Below the pieces are notes generated by a model, which saw only the letters and a list, made by a program, of their open reading frames with translations, had not been told where the DNA came from and did not search any database. The position numbers were made by a program, and so were the translations under genes. Source: Kitasatospora cinereorecta (lineage in GTDB: Bacteria > Actinomycetota > Actinomycetes > Streptomycetales > Streptomycetaceae). Taken from it: a stretch of DNA of 64,000 nt. Below, one piece after another: positions 23,918 through 33,171 of this stretch. Where the stretch lies: assembly GCF_024172095.1 (NCBI RefSeq), contig NZ_JAMZDX010000007.1, forward strand, positions 248,001 to 312,000. The letters run 5' to 3'. Position 1 is the first letter of the stretch, and each line of letters begins with the position of its first letter.

Positions 23918-25921
23918 ATGACCGACGACATCGCCTACGCGAAGATCCACCCCGCGATCGGGGTGGCCCGCGTGGGCAACAGCACGCTGGACGACGGATG
24001 GTTCCTCGGCCCCGAGACGCCCGAGCCCGAGCCGGCCCCGGTCGGCTTCTACAAGGACGACAGTGGAGCGATCAAGCGCCAGGCCGCCCGCTTCCGGATC
24101 TACGGCTACGACAGCTCCGGCCGGGTGGTGCGAGAGCTGAAGCCCGCCGAGGCCGGGGTGGAGGTCGAGTGGGCCGTGCACGTGGCCAACCGCAAGTCGG
24201 CCTGGTACAACTTCGACCTCGCCCTCGACATCCCCGACATGGTGGGCAAGGCGTCCGCCCGCCGCAACAGCAAGATCGACGGCGAGGCCGACCGCAAGCG
24301 GCTGGTCGTCGACCCCGGCCGCAAGACCTTGGTCCCCGGCAGCGCGACGCAGGTGGAGTTCAGCGGCGGCACCTTCCTCGGCGTCGACGTGCCACTGGGC
24401 CGCATGCACACCGACGAGGACGGGCGGCTGGTCGTCCTCGGCGGCCGCGGCACCTCCGGTGCGCCCGGCGGGGAGGAACTGCACTCGTTCGGCAACAACG
24501 ACGGCTGGTACGACGACACCTCCGACGGACCGGTCACCGCCACCCTCGTGCTGAACGGCAGGCCCGTCGAGGTCGCGGGCGCCTGGGTGGTGGTCGGCCC
24601 GCCCAACTACGCCCCCGACGTGAAGACCCCGCGCACCCTGTGGGACCTGCTCCACGACGTCTTCCGGCCGCAGCACCCGGTCCCGGGGCCGGAGGAGGTG
24701 TCGTTCGAGCGGGACATCAAGCCGATCCTGCACCGCTTCTGCGAGCTCCAGTGGGTCAACAAGGGGTACGCCACCCACCACGGCTTCGGCGGCCCCGAGG
24801 ACTTCATGGCCCCCGCCCTGCTCGACCGGCTGTCCAGCCGGGCCGAGCGCAACCGCGAGCTGCGCCGCCAGGTGTACACCGCGATCCGCGACTTCGAGCG
24901 GGACGGCCTGTCGCCGCAGCCCTGGCCGTGGTTCTACGGCGACGGCATGGCCAGCAAGCCCAAGTCGCAGCTGCAGTACATGACGCTGTCCGACACCCAG
25001 ATCGAGCAGCTGGGGAAGTGGGCGGCCGGGGACTTCAGCACCGCCCCGGTACCCGGCTTCCCGCGCCGCCTCGAGGACGCCCCGGTCGCCGACCAGCCCG
25101 GCCTGCTCGACCGCGCCGCCCTGGACTTCTGCCTCGCCGACGCCTTCCACCCCGGCTGCGAGGTCACCTGGCCGATCCGCCACACCACCATGTACCAGGA
25201 GCCGTTCCGCATCCTGCACCGCGCGGACGACGACCCGGAGCCCGACTACGGCCCGCAGCTGAGCGCCGAACGGGCGCTGGGCGCGGACGGCCCGCTGCAC
25301 GCCCAGCCGCCCGGCGGGCTGACCCGCTGGATGGCGATCCCGTGGCAGGCCGACACCGCGAGCTGCCGCTCCGGGTACGAGTCCAACGCGCTCCCCAAGG
25401 CCCGCTACGACCCGCACCTGCCGACCTTCTGGCCGGCCCGGGTGCCCAACCACGTGCTCACCGAGGACGACTTCCGGATCGTCGACCAGAAGGCCGACGG
25501 CGCGGGTTCGGAGGAGGAGCGGCAGGACGCGTTCGCCCGCCGGGCGTCCTGGCTGCGCGGCCTGCGCGGCGAGTACAAGGAGCAGCTCGCCCAGGCGGTG
25601 AAGGAGTGGCACCACTTCGGCATCGTCGAGACCCGCCGCTACACGGTCGGCGACGGCAGGTTCCCCGAGGTGGTCCAGGTCGAGTCCGTCCCCGGCTTCC
25701 CGTTGGAGGGCGTCTCGCCGGACCGGAACCTGGTGACCGTCCATGTCCCGGAGGCCACCTCGCTGGACATCACCGCCTACACCGGCGTGCTCGGGGACGT
25801 CGCCGCGCGGACCGGGTACAGCGCCGAGGAGATCACGATCGGCTACATCGACAAGCTCGACCCGTTCGGCGAGGAGTCGGCCAACGGCGGTGGTGCCCGG
25901 TCCGCGGACGGCACCGCGTGA
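23918..25921 (+). CDS. lodA: LodA/GoxA-like quinoprotein amino-acid oxidase (CTQ cofactor)
   Basis: A 667-residue protein of the L-lysine 6-oxidase/glycine oxidase family. It begins IAYAKIHPAIGVARVGNS, the family hallmark, and has LVVLGGRG, DGPVTATLVL and PPNYAPDVKTPRTLWDLL. The cysteine tryptophylquinone partners are probably C414 (GCEVTWPIR) and one of W471/W476 (TRWMAIPWQADTASC). Such enzymes oxidise an amino acid, releasing ammonia and hydrogen peroxide; which amino acid cannot be told. There is no signal peptide, as in other LodA proteins. It overlaps lodB by GTGA, consistent with LodB being required to build the cofactor. Confidence 0.92.
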   Translation: MTDDIAYAKIHPAIGVARVGNSTLDDGWFLGPETPEPEPAPVGFYKDDSGAIKRQAARFRIYGYDSSGRVVRELKPAEAGVEVEWAVHVANRKSAWYNFDLALDIPDMVGKASARRNSKIDGEADRKRLVVDPGRKTLVPGSATQVEFSGGTFLGVDVPLGRMHTDEDGRLVVLGGRGTSGAPGGEELHSFGNNDGWYDDTSDGPVTATLVLNGRPVEVAGAWVVVGPPNYAPDVKTPRTLWDLLHDVFRPQHPVPGPEEVSFERDIKPILHRFCELQWVNKGYATHHGFGGPEDFMAPALLDRLSSRAERNRELRRQVYTAIRDFERDGLSPQPWPWFYGDGMASKPKSQLQYMTLSDTQIEQLGKWAAGDFSTAPVPGFPRRLEDAPVADQPGLLDRAALDFCLADAFHPGCEVTWPIRHTTMYQEPFRILHRADDDPEPDYGPQLSAERALGADGPLHAQPPGGLTRWMAIPWQADTASCRSGYESNALPKARYDPHLPTFWPARVPNHVLTEDDFRIVDQKADGAGSEEERQDAFARRASWLRGLRGEYKEQLAQAVKEWHHFGIVETRRYTVGDGRFPEVVQVESVPGFPLEGVSPDRNLVTVHVPEATSLDITAYTGVLGDVAARTGYSAEEITIGYIDKLDPFGEESANGGGARSADGTA

Positions 25922-27057
25922 GGCCCGCCGCACCCGCCGGGCCCGACCCGCTCGCCGGGCCCGCCCCGGCCGACGGCGCCCGCTACGACGTGGTCGTGGC
26001 CGGTGCGGGCCCGGCGGGTGCGGCCGCCGCCATCGCCCTGGTCCGGGCCGGCCGGACGGTGCTGCTCGCCGATGCCGGGCGCGGTCCGGCGCCCGTCGGC
26101 GAGGCCCTGCCCGCCGCCGCCCGGGTGCTGCTGCGCGACCTCGGCGCGGACCGCGCCCTGACCGGCGGTCACCTGCCCTGCCTGGCCAACCGCTCCGCGT
26201 GGGGGAGCCCGGCCCTCGGCTCCACCGACAGCATCCTCGACCCGTACGGCCACGGCTGGCACCTCGACCGGCAACTGTTCGACCGGCAACTGCGCGAGCA
26301 CGCCCGGGACCAGGGCGCCCGGGTGCTCACCGGGACGGTGGTCCGGCCGTCGGCCCGGGCGGCGGACGGCGGGTGGACGGTGGAACTGAGCGGCCGGCGT
26401 ACGGTCAGGTGCCGGTGGATCGTGGACGCCACCGGCCGCCGGGCCGCCGTCGCCACCGCCTGCGGGGCGCGCCGGGTGGTCCGCGACCGGCAGGTCGCCG
26501 TCCACCTCACCCTCGGCCCCGCCCCGGACTGCGCCGACACCACCACCACCGTCGAGGCGGCGCCGGACGGCTGGTGGTACACCGCGCCACTGCCCGGCGG
26601 CCGGCGCCTGCTGACCTGGTACACCGACGCCGACCTGCCCGCCGCCCGGACCGATCTGCCGACCGGCCTCGCGGCCACCCGGCACATCAACTCCCTCTCC
26701 GCCCGGCACCCCTGGCCCTCCGGCGCGGCGCCCCGCAAGGCGCCCGCCCACACCGCCCACCTCGACACCGTCCACGGCGACGGCTGGACCGCCGCCGGCG
26801 ACGCCGCCGTCGCCTTCGACCCGCTGTCCTCGCAGGGCATCCTCACCGCCCTGTTCACCGGCCTGAGCGCCGGCCAAGCCGTCCACGCCCGCCTCGGCGG
26901 CGACCCGGACGCCCTCGCCGACTACGCGCGCTCGGTCGCCGCCGTCCGTACCACCTACCTGCGCAACCAGCGCGCCCACTACGCCGCCGAACAGCGCTGG
27001 CCCGAACGGCCGTTCTGGCAGCGCCGGCACGCACCGACACCGGAGGAGACACCATGA
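25918..27057 (+). CDS. lodB: LodB-like FAD-dependent oxidoreductase (CTQ maturation)
   Basis: A 379-residue flavoprotein with the FAD dinucleotide motif VVVAGAGPAGAAAAIAL, the acidic strand end ADAGRG, and the second FAD contact GDAAVAFDPLSSQGIL. This tryptophan-halogenase/geranylgeranyl-reductase-like layout is that of LodB, needed for the post-translational oxidation that makes cysteine tryptophylquinone in LodA. GTG start overlaps the lodA stop (GTGA) and the end overlaps the next gene (ATGA). Confidence 0.9.
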   Translation: MRPAAPAGPDPLAGPAPADGARYDVVVAGAGPAGAAAAIALVRAGRTVLLADAGRGPAPVGEALPAAARVLLRDLGADRALTGGHLPCLANRSAWGSPALGSTDSILDPYGHGWHLDRQLFDRQLREHARDQGARVLTGTVVRPSARAADGGWTVELSGRRTVRCRWIVDATGRRAAVATACGARRVVRDRQVAVHLTLGPAPDCADTTTTVEAAPDGWWYTAPLPGGRRLLTWYTDADLPAARTDLPTGLAATRHINSLSARHPWPSGAAPRKAPAHTAHLDTVHGDGWTAAGDAAVAFDPLSSQGILTALFTGLSAGQAVHARLGGDPDALADYARSVAAVRTTYLRNQRAHYAAEQRWPERPFWQRRHAPTPEETP

Positions 27058-27776
27058 ACGACCAACCCCTGCCCGAGACCGTCAGCGCCGCCGCCGACCG
27101 ACACGGACACCGCTTCCTGCTGATCGGCAAGAAGACGATCTTCAGCTACCACCTGGGCCTGTACTACGTCCCGATCCACGCCTTCCAGATGATCACCAGG
27201 TTCGGGCTGCCCGACCGCCTGCGCGACACCTACCTGGCCGACCTGGCCGCCCACGAGCACCAGCAGGTCTACTACTCGCTGTTCACCGAAGGGCACTGGC
27301 CGCTGAGCGAGATCGTCGACGGCACGCGGACCTCGCTGCCGGTCGAACTCGAACGCGTCACCGTCGACGCCCAGGGCAACCGGACCTTCACCCCGCTGCT
27401 CCCCGCCGTCGACGCGACCTGCCGCAAGGAGGACGTGGTCCACTACCGGCCGCTCGACCCCGACGCCGGCTACCCGGACTACGTGACCGAGCTGTCCTTC
27501 GGCCAGGGCGACGAGGTGCACCTCACCCACCGCCTGGACGGTGCCCCGAACTGGGACGAGGTCATCACCACCGTCAACCCCCAGGGCTTCCAGCCCGGCG
27601 ACCTCGCCCCCGCCGGCACCGTCCCCCTGTCCACCGTCAAGGACCCCCACGGCGCCGCACCGACGAGCCCCCTGACCACCGGAACCCGCTTCGAGGCGAA
27701 GATCGGCGACCGCACGGTCGCCTTCACCGCCGGACGCCAGGGCTGGTGGAACAACACCTCCCTCAACAAGAAGTAG
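27054..27776 (+). CDS. LodAB-associated protein of unknown function, 240 aa
   Basis: Translationally coupled to lodB through ATGA. The sequence begins with a hydrophobic but not membrane-like part (HRFLLIGKKTIFSYHLGLYY, VPIHAFQMITRFGLP), then AAHEHQQVYYSLFTEGHWP, which has several His that could bind metal. The C-terminal half is beta-rich with KIGDRTVAFTAGRQGWWN. No known family recognised. Its position suggests it assists LodA maturation or handles its product or peroxide. Confidence 0.75.
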   Translation: MNDQPLPETVSAAADRHGHRFLLIGKKTIFSYHLGLYYVPIHAFQMITRFGLPDRLRDTYLADLAAHEHQQVYYSLFTEGHWPLSEIVDGTRTSLPVELERVTVDAQGNRTFTPLLPAVDATCRKEDVVHYRPLDPDAGYPDYVTELSFGQGDEVHLTHRLDGAPNWDEVITTVNPQGFQPGDLAPAGTVPLSTVKDPHGAAPTSPLTTGTRFEAKIGDRTVAFTAGRQGWWNNTSLNKK

Positions 27777-27938
27777 CCCCACCGCGCCGCCCGCCGGGGC
27801 ATGTCCGCTCCTGCGGGCGGCGCTGTGCCCGCCCCCTGATCCCCTGTGAGGGTTCGGCCGACCGCGCCGGTTCCTCCTCCGCGTGCGACGCTGGTGCACG
27901 ACACTGCGCTCACCGATTCCGTCAGAGAGGGGAAGCCC

Positions 27939-28244
27939 GTGCCGTACGACCCCGGGAAGATGCTGCGGGACACCGCCGGGACAGTGAACGGAGCGGTCGA
28001 GGACCTGGCTCTCGGAAAGGCCGAGTGGGGCCGGACCTGGGACACGGCGAACTCCCTGGAGCACTTGCAGGAGCTGGCGGCCGGACTGGCCGGGTTCCTG
28101 GAGCAGGCCGACACCCGGGTACGGCTGGCCTCCGGCTCGGACGTGGCGGAGGCGTCCCGGCTGGTCCGCGAGGCCGCGGCCACGGCGGCCCGGCTCAAGG
28201 AACAGATCGGCCGGGCCCGCAGCGCGTTCGACGGCGTGCGCTGA
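27939..28244 (+). CDS. Hypothetical helical protein, 101 aa
   Basis: A small protein predicted to be helical throughout (GKMLRDTAGTVNGAVEDLAL, LQELAAGLAGFLEQADTRVR, RLVREAAATAARLKEQIGRA), possibly a coiled-coil hairpin. GTG at 27939 follows GAGGGGAAG. No family recognised and no operon partner. Confidence 0.6.
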   Translation: MPYDPGKMLRDTAGTVNGAVEDLALGKAEWGRTWDTANSLEHLQELAAGLAGFLEQADTRVRLASGSDVAEASRLVREAAATAARLKEQIGRARSAFDGVR

Positions 28245-28377
28245 CCGCGCCGGAGCTGCGTGACCGGCGTCGAGGGGGGCGGTTACGGTCTGTCGGTCCA
28301 GCCTCCGGCATCGTCCTCGGGGAAGAATCGAGGCGGTCACCGCACGCCGGTGCGGTCCTGTGTGGGGAAGGACTCCC

Positions 28378-28884
28378 GTGGACACCTCTGCCCTGCTCGC
28401 CGATGCCTTCGGCCGGATCCGCGACGCCGTCCACGCCGTGGTCGACGGCCTCGATTCCGACGAGCTGGCGACGCGCCTCGACGAGGGAGCCAACTCGATC
28501 GCCTGGCTGGTGTGGCACCTGACGCGTATCCAGGACGACCACGTGGCCGGTGTCGCGGGGACCGAGCAGGTCTGGACGGCGGACGGCTGGGCCGACCGCT
28601 TCGGACTGCCGTTCCCCGCGCGGGCGACCGGCTACGGCCACACCGCCCGGGACGTGGCGTCGGTGCGGGTGGACTCGCCCGACCTGCTCACCGGCTACCT
28701 CGATGCCGTGCACGAGCGCACCCTGGCCTTCGTCCGGGGCCTCGGCGAAGCCGACCTGGACCGGGTCGTGGACACCAGCTGGACCCCGGCCGTGACGTTG
28801 GGCGTGCGGTTGATCAGCGTCGTCTCCGACGACCTGCAGCACGTCGGCCAGGCGGCCTTGGTGCGAGGCGTGGTGCGGCGGTGA
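28378..28884 (+). CDS. DinB/DUF664 family, mycothiol-dependent transferase-like
   Basis: A 168-residue four-helix bundle. WLVWHLTRIQDDHV near residue 45 gives the first metal-binding His, and SDDLQHVGQAALVRG near the C-terminus gives the second, in the DUF664 arrangement used by mycothiol (and bacillithiol) S-transferases. GTG at 28378 has GGAAGGA upstream. Together with the MDMPI gene at 44.3 kb and the PIG-L gene at 62.8 kb it fits a mycothiol-using actinomycete. Confidence 0.85.
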   Translation: MDTSALLADAFGRIRDAVHAVVDGLDSDELATRLDEGANSIAWLVWHLTRIQDDHVAGVAGTEQVWTADGWADRFGLPFPARATGYGHTARDVASVRVDSPDLLTGYLDAVHERTLAFVRGLGEADLDRVVDTSWTPAVTLGVRLISVVSDDLQHVGQAALVRGVVRR

Positions 28885-28950
28885 AGGTCCGTGGACGTCC
28901 CCGCTACGCTCGGGGCTCCTCGACCGACCGAGCGATCAGGAGTCCCGCCG

Positions 28951-29319
28951 ATGAGGATGGCCCGCCTTCGTGGGCATGGTGCCGCAGGAACGTTCCGCCG
29001 GGGCGCGGGGCTCCTCGTGCTGGCGGCTGTCGTCGCCGGGGGCGCGGCGGGCTGCGGGCCGAACACGGACGCCTACGTCGATCTGCAGAACGCGATGAAG
29101 TCCCACCTGACCGACGTCGACCACCGGCCGGTCACCTCGGTGTCCTGCACCCCGCACGTCCACGGCACCATGCGCGGCGACACCGCCCACCTGCACTGCT
29201 CGGTGGTCTTCACCGACGGGACGTCGTACACGGCCGACGCGCAGATCCGGAACCAGAACGACGGCGGACGGCACAACATGCCCGACCTCTACAGCTGGGA
29301 CAGCCCGCCGTCGAAGTGA
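28951..29319 (+). CDS. Small lipoprotein, 122 aa
   Basis: The N-terminus has positive residues, a hydrophobic core (GLLVLAAVVAGGAAG) and a lipobox ending in Cys35 (GAAGC). The remainder is a single small domain with two Cys (SCTPHVHGTMRGDTAHLHCS), His-rich, followed by beta strands (VVFTDGTSYTADAQIRNQ), reminiscent of DUF4333-like lipoproteins. AGGAG is 8 bases before ATG. Confidence 0.75.
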   Translation: MRMARLRGHGAAGTFRRGAGLLVLAAVVAGGAAGCGPNTDAYVDLQNAMKSHLTDVDHRPVTSVSCTPHVHGTMRGDTAHLHCSVVFTDGTSYTADAQIRNQNDGGRHNMPDLYSWDSPPSK

Positions 29320-29571
29320 GCGGCGGGCCCGGCGCCGCCCTGCCGAGCGGACGGGGGCGCACGGGCTCGCTCGCGGGGCGGTCGTAGCTCGGCGGGCGGC
29401 GGGCCCAGGGCGTCGCGCGCTGCGCCGGGGGAGTGGTGTGCGGGGGGCCCTCCGGCGGTCCGTATCCGAACGAACCTGCACGTGGGAACCATTCTGCAGA
29501 CCCCTCACCCGGCCGTCGGCAGGCGTGTCGCGGTGCGAGGTCGGGCCGGGACGGGCCCCATGGTGGGGCGC

Positions 29572-31191
29572 ATGGCTATCGACCTGAAGCAGACCGGGAT
29601 CGATCCGGACCTGCCGACCATCCCCCCGACCCGCAACACCCAGGAGGCCGTCCGGGCCGCCCTGGGCGACCTGCAGGGCAACATCCTCCAGAGCCACGGC
29701 CGCGACCACAGCCGCCACCTGTTCATCACCTTCGCCACCGCGAGCGCCGACGACCGGCAGCAGGCGCGGCAGTGGCTGGCGTCGCTGGCCCAGCCCGCGT
29801 ACGTCACCTCGGCCCTGACGCAGTACGAGGAGGCGAACCGGTACCGGGAGACGCTGCGGACGATCGACCGCAACGGCGCGATCACCGCCGCCGACCGGAT
29901 GGCCATGGTCCTCTCCGCCAGCTCCGTGTTCGTCGGCGCGCTGGTCTCCGCCGACGGGTACCGCGACCTGCGGCTGGGCGCGGACCTCACGCCGGACGAC
30001 CCGTCGTTCGCTGCCGGCGCCAAGGAGCGGGTGGCGGTCCTCAACGACCCGCCGGTGACCGCGTGGGAGCCCACCTTCCAGGCCACCCTGCACGCCCTGG
30101 TGATCGTCGCCGACGACGACCCGGTGCTGCGCATCGACCCGCTGGTGGCGGAGCTGAAGCAGCAGCTCGCCGCGGTCGGCGCCACGGTCGCCGAGGAGAC
30201 CGGCACCGCGATGCGCTTCGACGCGCAGGGCAACCCGAGCCCGACCGGGAACGTCCACGAGCACTTCGGTTTCGCGGACGGGGTGAGCCAGCCGCTCTTC
30301 TTCGCCCGGGACATCGAGCGGGCCAGGACGCTGAACGGCGGCATCGACGTCTACGACCCGAGCGCGCCGCTGGACCAGGTGCTGGTCAAGGACCCGGCGG
30401 GCGGGAGCGACGGCTACGGCTCCTACTTCGTGTACCGCAAGCTGGAGCAGGACGTGGCGGGCTTTCGCGGCGACGAGAAGGCCCTCGGACTGGAGATCGC
30501 CCAGCAGTCCGACCCCAAGGCGCAGGACCCGACCGACGCCGACATCGCCCTGGCCGGCGCGTACATGGTCGGCCGGTTCAAGGACGGCACCCCCGTGGTG
30601 GAGCAGCAGGTGCCGGGGCTGGTCTCGCTGCCGAACAACTTCAGCTACGACCGTGACGTCGACGCGGTGCGCTGCCCGCTCGCCTCGCACGTCCGCAAGG
30701 TCAACCCGCGCGGCGACAAGCAGCGCCAGTTCGGGGTGCCGCTCACCCAGGAGCGGACCCAGCGGATCGCCCGGCGGGGCATCAGCTTCGGTCCCGTGAC
30801 GCTGGACCCCGCCCCCGGCGACTCGGTGGGCCTGCTGTTCCTGTGCGCGCAGAGCAGCATCCCGGACCAGTTCGAGTTCATCCAGGCGCTCTGGTCGAAC
30901 TTCGAGCAGTTCCTGCAGCCCGGCACCGGCCTGGACGCGGTGATCGGCCAGCTGCCCCCGTCCGAGTCCCGCGACCAGGCGCTCGAGCAGCCCTGGCCCA
31001 AGGTCTACGGCTCGCACAACCAGCTGGACTTCTCCCAGCAGCCGCCGGCGCCCACGAGCCCCTTCTTCCCGAAGCGGGTCGGCCAGTGGGTGACGATGCG
31101 CGGCGGCGAGTACTTCTTCGTGCCGAGCCTCAGCGCCCTGCAGCGGTTCGGCGCCGTGGTGGAGCCGGCCGGGGACGGGACGCGGCCGTGA
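29572..31191 (+). CDS. DyP-type (dye-decolorizing) heme peroxidase
   Basis: A 539-residue peroxidase. The distal-face signature HFGFADGVSQP contains catalytic Asp236; the proximal heme ligand is His373 in CPLASHVRKVNPR. Early LQGNILQSHGRDHSRHLF is typical of the larger DyP class (C/D type). No Tat signal is present, so it is probably cytosolic or encapsulated. ATG at 29572 is preferred over 29560 on spacing. It leads a six-gene operon; its stop overlaps the next GTG (GTGA). Hydrogen peroxide from the flavin enzymes in the operon could be its oxidant. Confidence 0.93.
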   Translation: MAIDLKQTGIDPDLPTIPPTRNTQEAVRAALGDLQGNILQSHGRDHSRHLFITFATASADDRQQARQWLASLAQPAYVTSALTQYEEANRYRETLRTIDRNGAITAADRMAMVLSASSVFVGALVSADGYRDLRLGADLTPDDPSFAAGAKERVAVLNDPPVTAWEPTFQATLHALVIVADDDPVLRIDPLVAELKQQLAAVGATVAEETGTAMRFDAQGNPSPTGNVHEHFGFADGVSQPLFFARDIERARTLNGGIDVYDPSAPLDQVLVKDPAGGSDGYGSYFVYRKLEQDVAGFRGDEKALGLEIAQQSDPKAQDPTDADIALAGAYMVGRFKDGTPVVEQQVPGLVSLPNNFSYDRDVDAVRCPLASHVRKVNPRGDKQRQFGVPLTQERTQRIARRGISFGPVTLDPAPGDSVGLLFLCAQSSIPDQFEFIQALWSNFEQFLQPGTGLDAVIGQLPPSESRDQALEQPWPKVYGSHNQLDFSQQPPAPTSPFFPKRVGQWVTMRGGEYFFVPSLSALQRFGAVVEPAGDGTRP

Positions 31192-32648
31192 GCGGTCACC
31201 ACCGGGCCGTCGACGCCCTCGCCCGGCGCCTGAGCGGGTACGTCTGCGAGCCGGGCAGCCCCGACTACGTCCGGGTGATGGAGATCGACAACGGCCGGAC
31301 CCGGACGCCCCCGGCCTACGTGGTGCGCGCCAACTCGGTCGCCGACGTCGCCCTGACCCTCGCGTTCGCCCGCGAGCTCGAGCTGCCGATGACCGTCCGC
31401 GGCGGCGGCCACAGCGCCGCCGGGTACTGCCTCAACCGGGGCGGCGTCGTGCTGGACCTCGGACTGATGAAGGCCGTCGCGCTGGACCGGGACACCCAGC
31501 GGCTGCGGGTCCAGATGGGCGCGATCTGGAGCGACGTGTACGGCTACGTCGCCCGCCACGCCACCCCGCTGATCCCGATCGGCGGCGGCTGCCTCACCGT
31601 CGGACTTCCCGGCTTCCTCCAGGGCGGCGGCTACAGCTTCGTCTCCCGCTCCTACGGGCTCGGCAGCGACAACGTCACGGAGATCAAGCTGGTCGACGCC
31701 GCGGGCCGGCTGCGCACCCTGACCGCCGACGCCCCCGACCAGGCCGACCGGGACCTCTTCTGGGCCTGCCGCGGCGGAGGCGGCGGCAACTTCGGCGTCG
31801 CCGTCGAGATGACCCTCCAACTGCACACGCCCGCCGCCGCGACCGTGATGGGCGGTGAGCTGTCCTACCCGCTGGAGCGGGCCCAGGAGGTGATCGCCGC
31901 CTACGACGCGTGGGCGAAGGACGTCCCGCAGGCGATGGCCGCCTACGGCTACGTCGGCCGCGACCCCGACCCGGCGGACCCGACCCGCAAGCTCCCCACC
32001 TTCCGGATCACCCCGGTCTTCAACGGCGAGTACGCCGACGGCGTGGACCTGCTCCAGCCGATGCTGCGCCTCCAGCCCTTCAACGTGAGCATCTACTCGA
32101 TGCCGCTGCCCACCTGGGAGGCCACCATCGGCAAGTCCACCCTGGTCGGCGACCGCCAGGCGTACATCCGCTCCGGGGTGATCGGCGAGGACGGCTGGCG
32201 CAGCGACATGATCGAGGCCGTCCAGGACGCGATGGGGAACGCGCCTTCGCCCGACAGCTTCGTGGTGTGGACCCACGGCCGGGGCAAGGTCCTCCACCCC
32301 GACGGCGACAACCACGGGCCCTACCCGCACCGCGACAAGCGCTACGTCTTCGAACTCAAGGCGATCTGGACCGACCCGGCGGACACCCGCACCAACGTGG
32401 AGTGGGCCGTCGACTTCGGTGAGGCGCTCAGCGCCGACTTCCAGGGCGCCTACGTCAACTACATCGACCCCCTGCAGAAGGACTGGGCGGTGGCCTACTA
32501 CGGCGACAACCTGGCCCGGCTGAGGGCGATCAAGGCGGCGGCCGACCCCACCGGCTTCTTCCGCTTCCAGCAGTCGGTCGACTCGACCTTCGAGCCGGAC
32601 CTCAGCCGTCCGCTCGACCTGAGCCCGATCAACCGCACCCTCGTCTGA
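31188..32648 (+). CDS. BBE-type FAD-linked oxidase (bicovalent flavin)
   Basis: A 486-residue flavoprotein of the berberine bridge enzyme family. FAD domain: PPAYVVRANSVADVALTLAF and RGGGHSAAGYC with His75; the second covalent site is Cys135 in GGGCLTVGLPGF, sixty residues later, as in bicovalent members. The C-terminal BBE segment (AYVNYIDPLQKDWAVAYYGD, RLRAIKAAADPTGFFRFQQS) is present. Such enzymes oxidise alcohols, sugars or phenols and pass electrons to oxygen. GTG start overlaps the DyP stop. Confidence 0.93.
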   Translation: MSGHHRAVDALARRLSGYVCEPGSPDYVRVMEIDNGRTRTPPAYVVRANSVADVALTLAFARELELPMTVRGGGHSAAGYCLNRGGVVLDLGLMKAVALDRDTQRLRVQMGAIWSDVYGYVARHATPLIPIGGGCLTVGLPGFLQGGGYSFVSRSYGLGSDNVTEIKLVDAAGRLRTLTADAPDQADRDLFWACRGGGGGNFGVAVEMTLQLHTPAAATVMGGELSYPLERAQEVIAAYDAWAKDVPQAMAAYGYVGRDPDPADPTRKLPTFRITPVFNGEYADGVDLLQPMLRLQPFNVSIYSMPLPTWEATIGKSTLVGDRQAYIRSGVIGEDGWRSDMIEAVQDAMGNAPSPDSFVVWTHGRGKVLHPDGDNHGPYPHRDKRYVFELKAIWTDPADTRTNVEWAVDFGEALSADFQGAYVNYIDPLQKDWAVAYYGDNLARLRAIKAAADPTGFFRFQQSVDSTFEPDLSRPLDLSPINRTLV

Positions 32649-32671
32649 CCCGCACCCCTCGGGAGCACGCC

Positions 32672-33157
32672 ATGACGGACCACGGCACACCCACCCCAAG
32701 CCCCCAACAGATCTTCACCGAGCTCTCCGTCGCCCTCACCGGCTTCGACCGGGCCGAGCTGGCCGGCACCGGCCTGATCGAGACGTACTACACCACCCTG
32801 CTGCGGATCATCGGCGAACGCGAGGCCGGACACCTGTTCCTGGCCGCCGCCGAGGCCCTCGCCGCCGACCGCAGGAACCACGACGGCGAAGCCCTGCGCA
32901 GGCAGGTCGTCGAGAACCCGCGCTACGCGCCGGTGATCGTCAGCCTGATCAAGCTCTGGTACCTCGGCAGCTGGTACCCGCTCTCCGGCGGCTACCGCGA
33001 CATCAACGGATCGACCGCCGAGGACGTCGAGCACGTCGTCTCCCCGCAGGCCTACCGGGAGGGCCTGGTCTGGATCGCGGCCGGAGCCCACCCGATGGGT
33101 GCCAAGCCGCCCGGCTTCGGCTCCTGGGCGGAGCCGCCCTCCCTGCCCGTCTTCTGA
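32672..33157 (+). CDS. FAD-SLDH-like small subunit (partner of GMC dehydrogenase)
   Basis: A 161-residue helical protein resembling the small subunit of membrane sorbitol/fructose dehydrogenases: FTELSVALTGFDRAELAGTG at the start and VIVSLIKLWYLGSWYPLSGG plus GAHPMGAKPPGFGSWAEPP near the end. Known versions carry a Tat signal and help export the GMC subunit; here no signal is seen, so the pair probably stays inside. GGGAG precedes ATG; the GMC gene follows after 14 bases. Confidence 0.75.
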   Translation: MTDHGTPTPSPQQIFTELSVALTGFDRAELAGTGLIETYYTTLLRIIGEREAGHLFLAAAEALAADRRNHDGEALRRQVVENPRYAPVIVSLIKLWYLGSWYPLSGGYRDINGSTAEDVEHVVSPQAYREGLVWIAAGAHPMGAKPPGFGSWAEPPSLPVF

Positions 33158-33171
33158 GCCGAGGAACAGCC

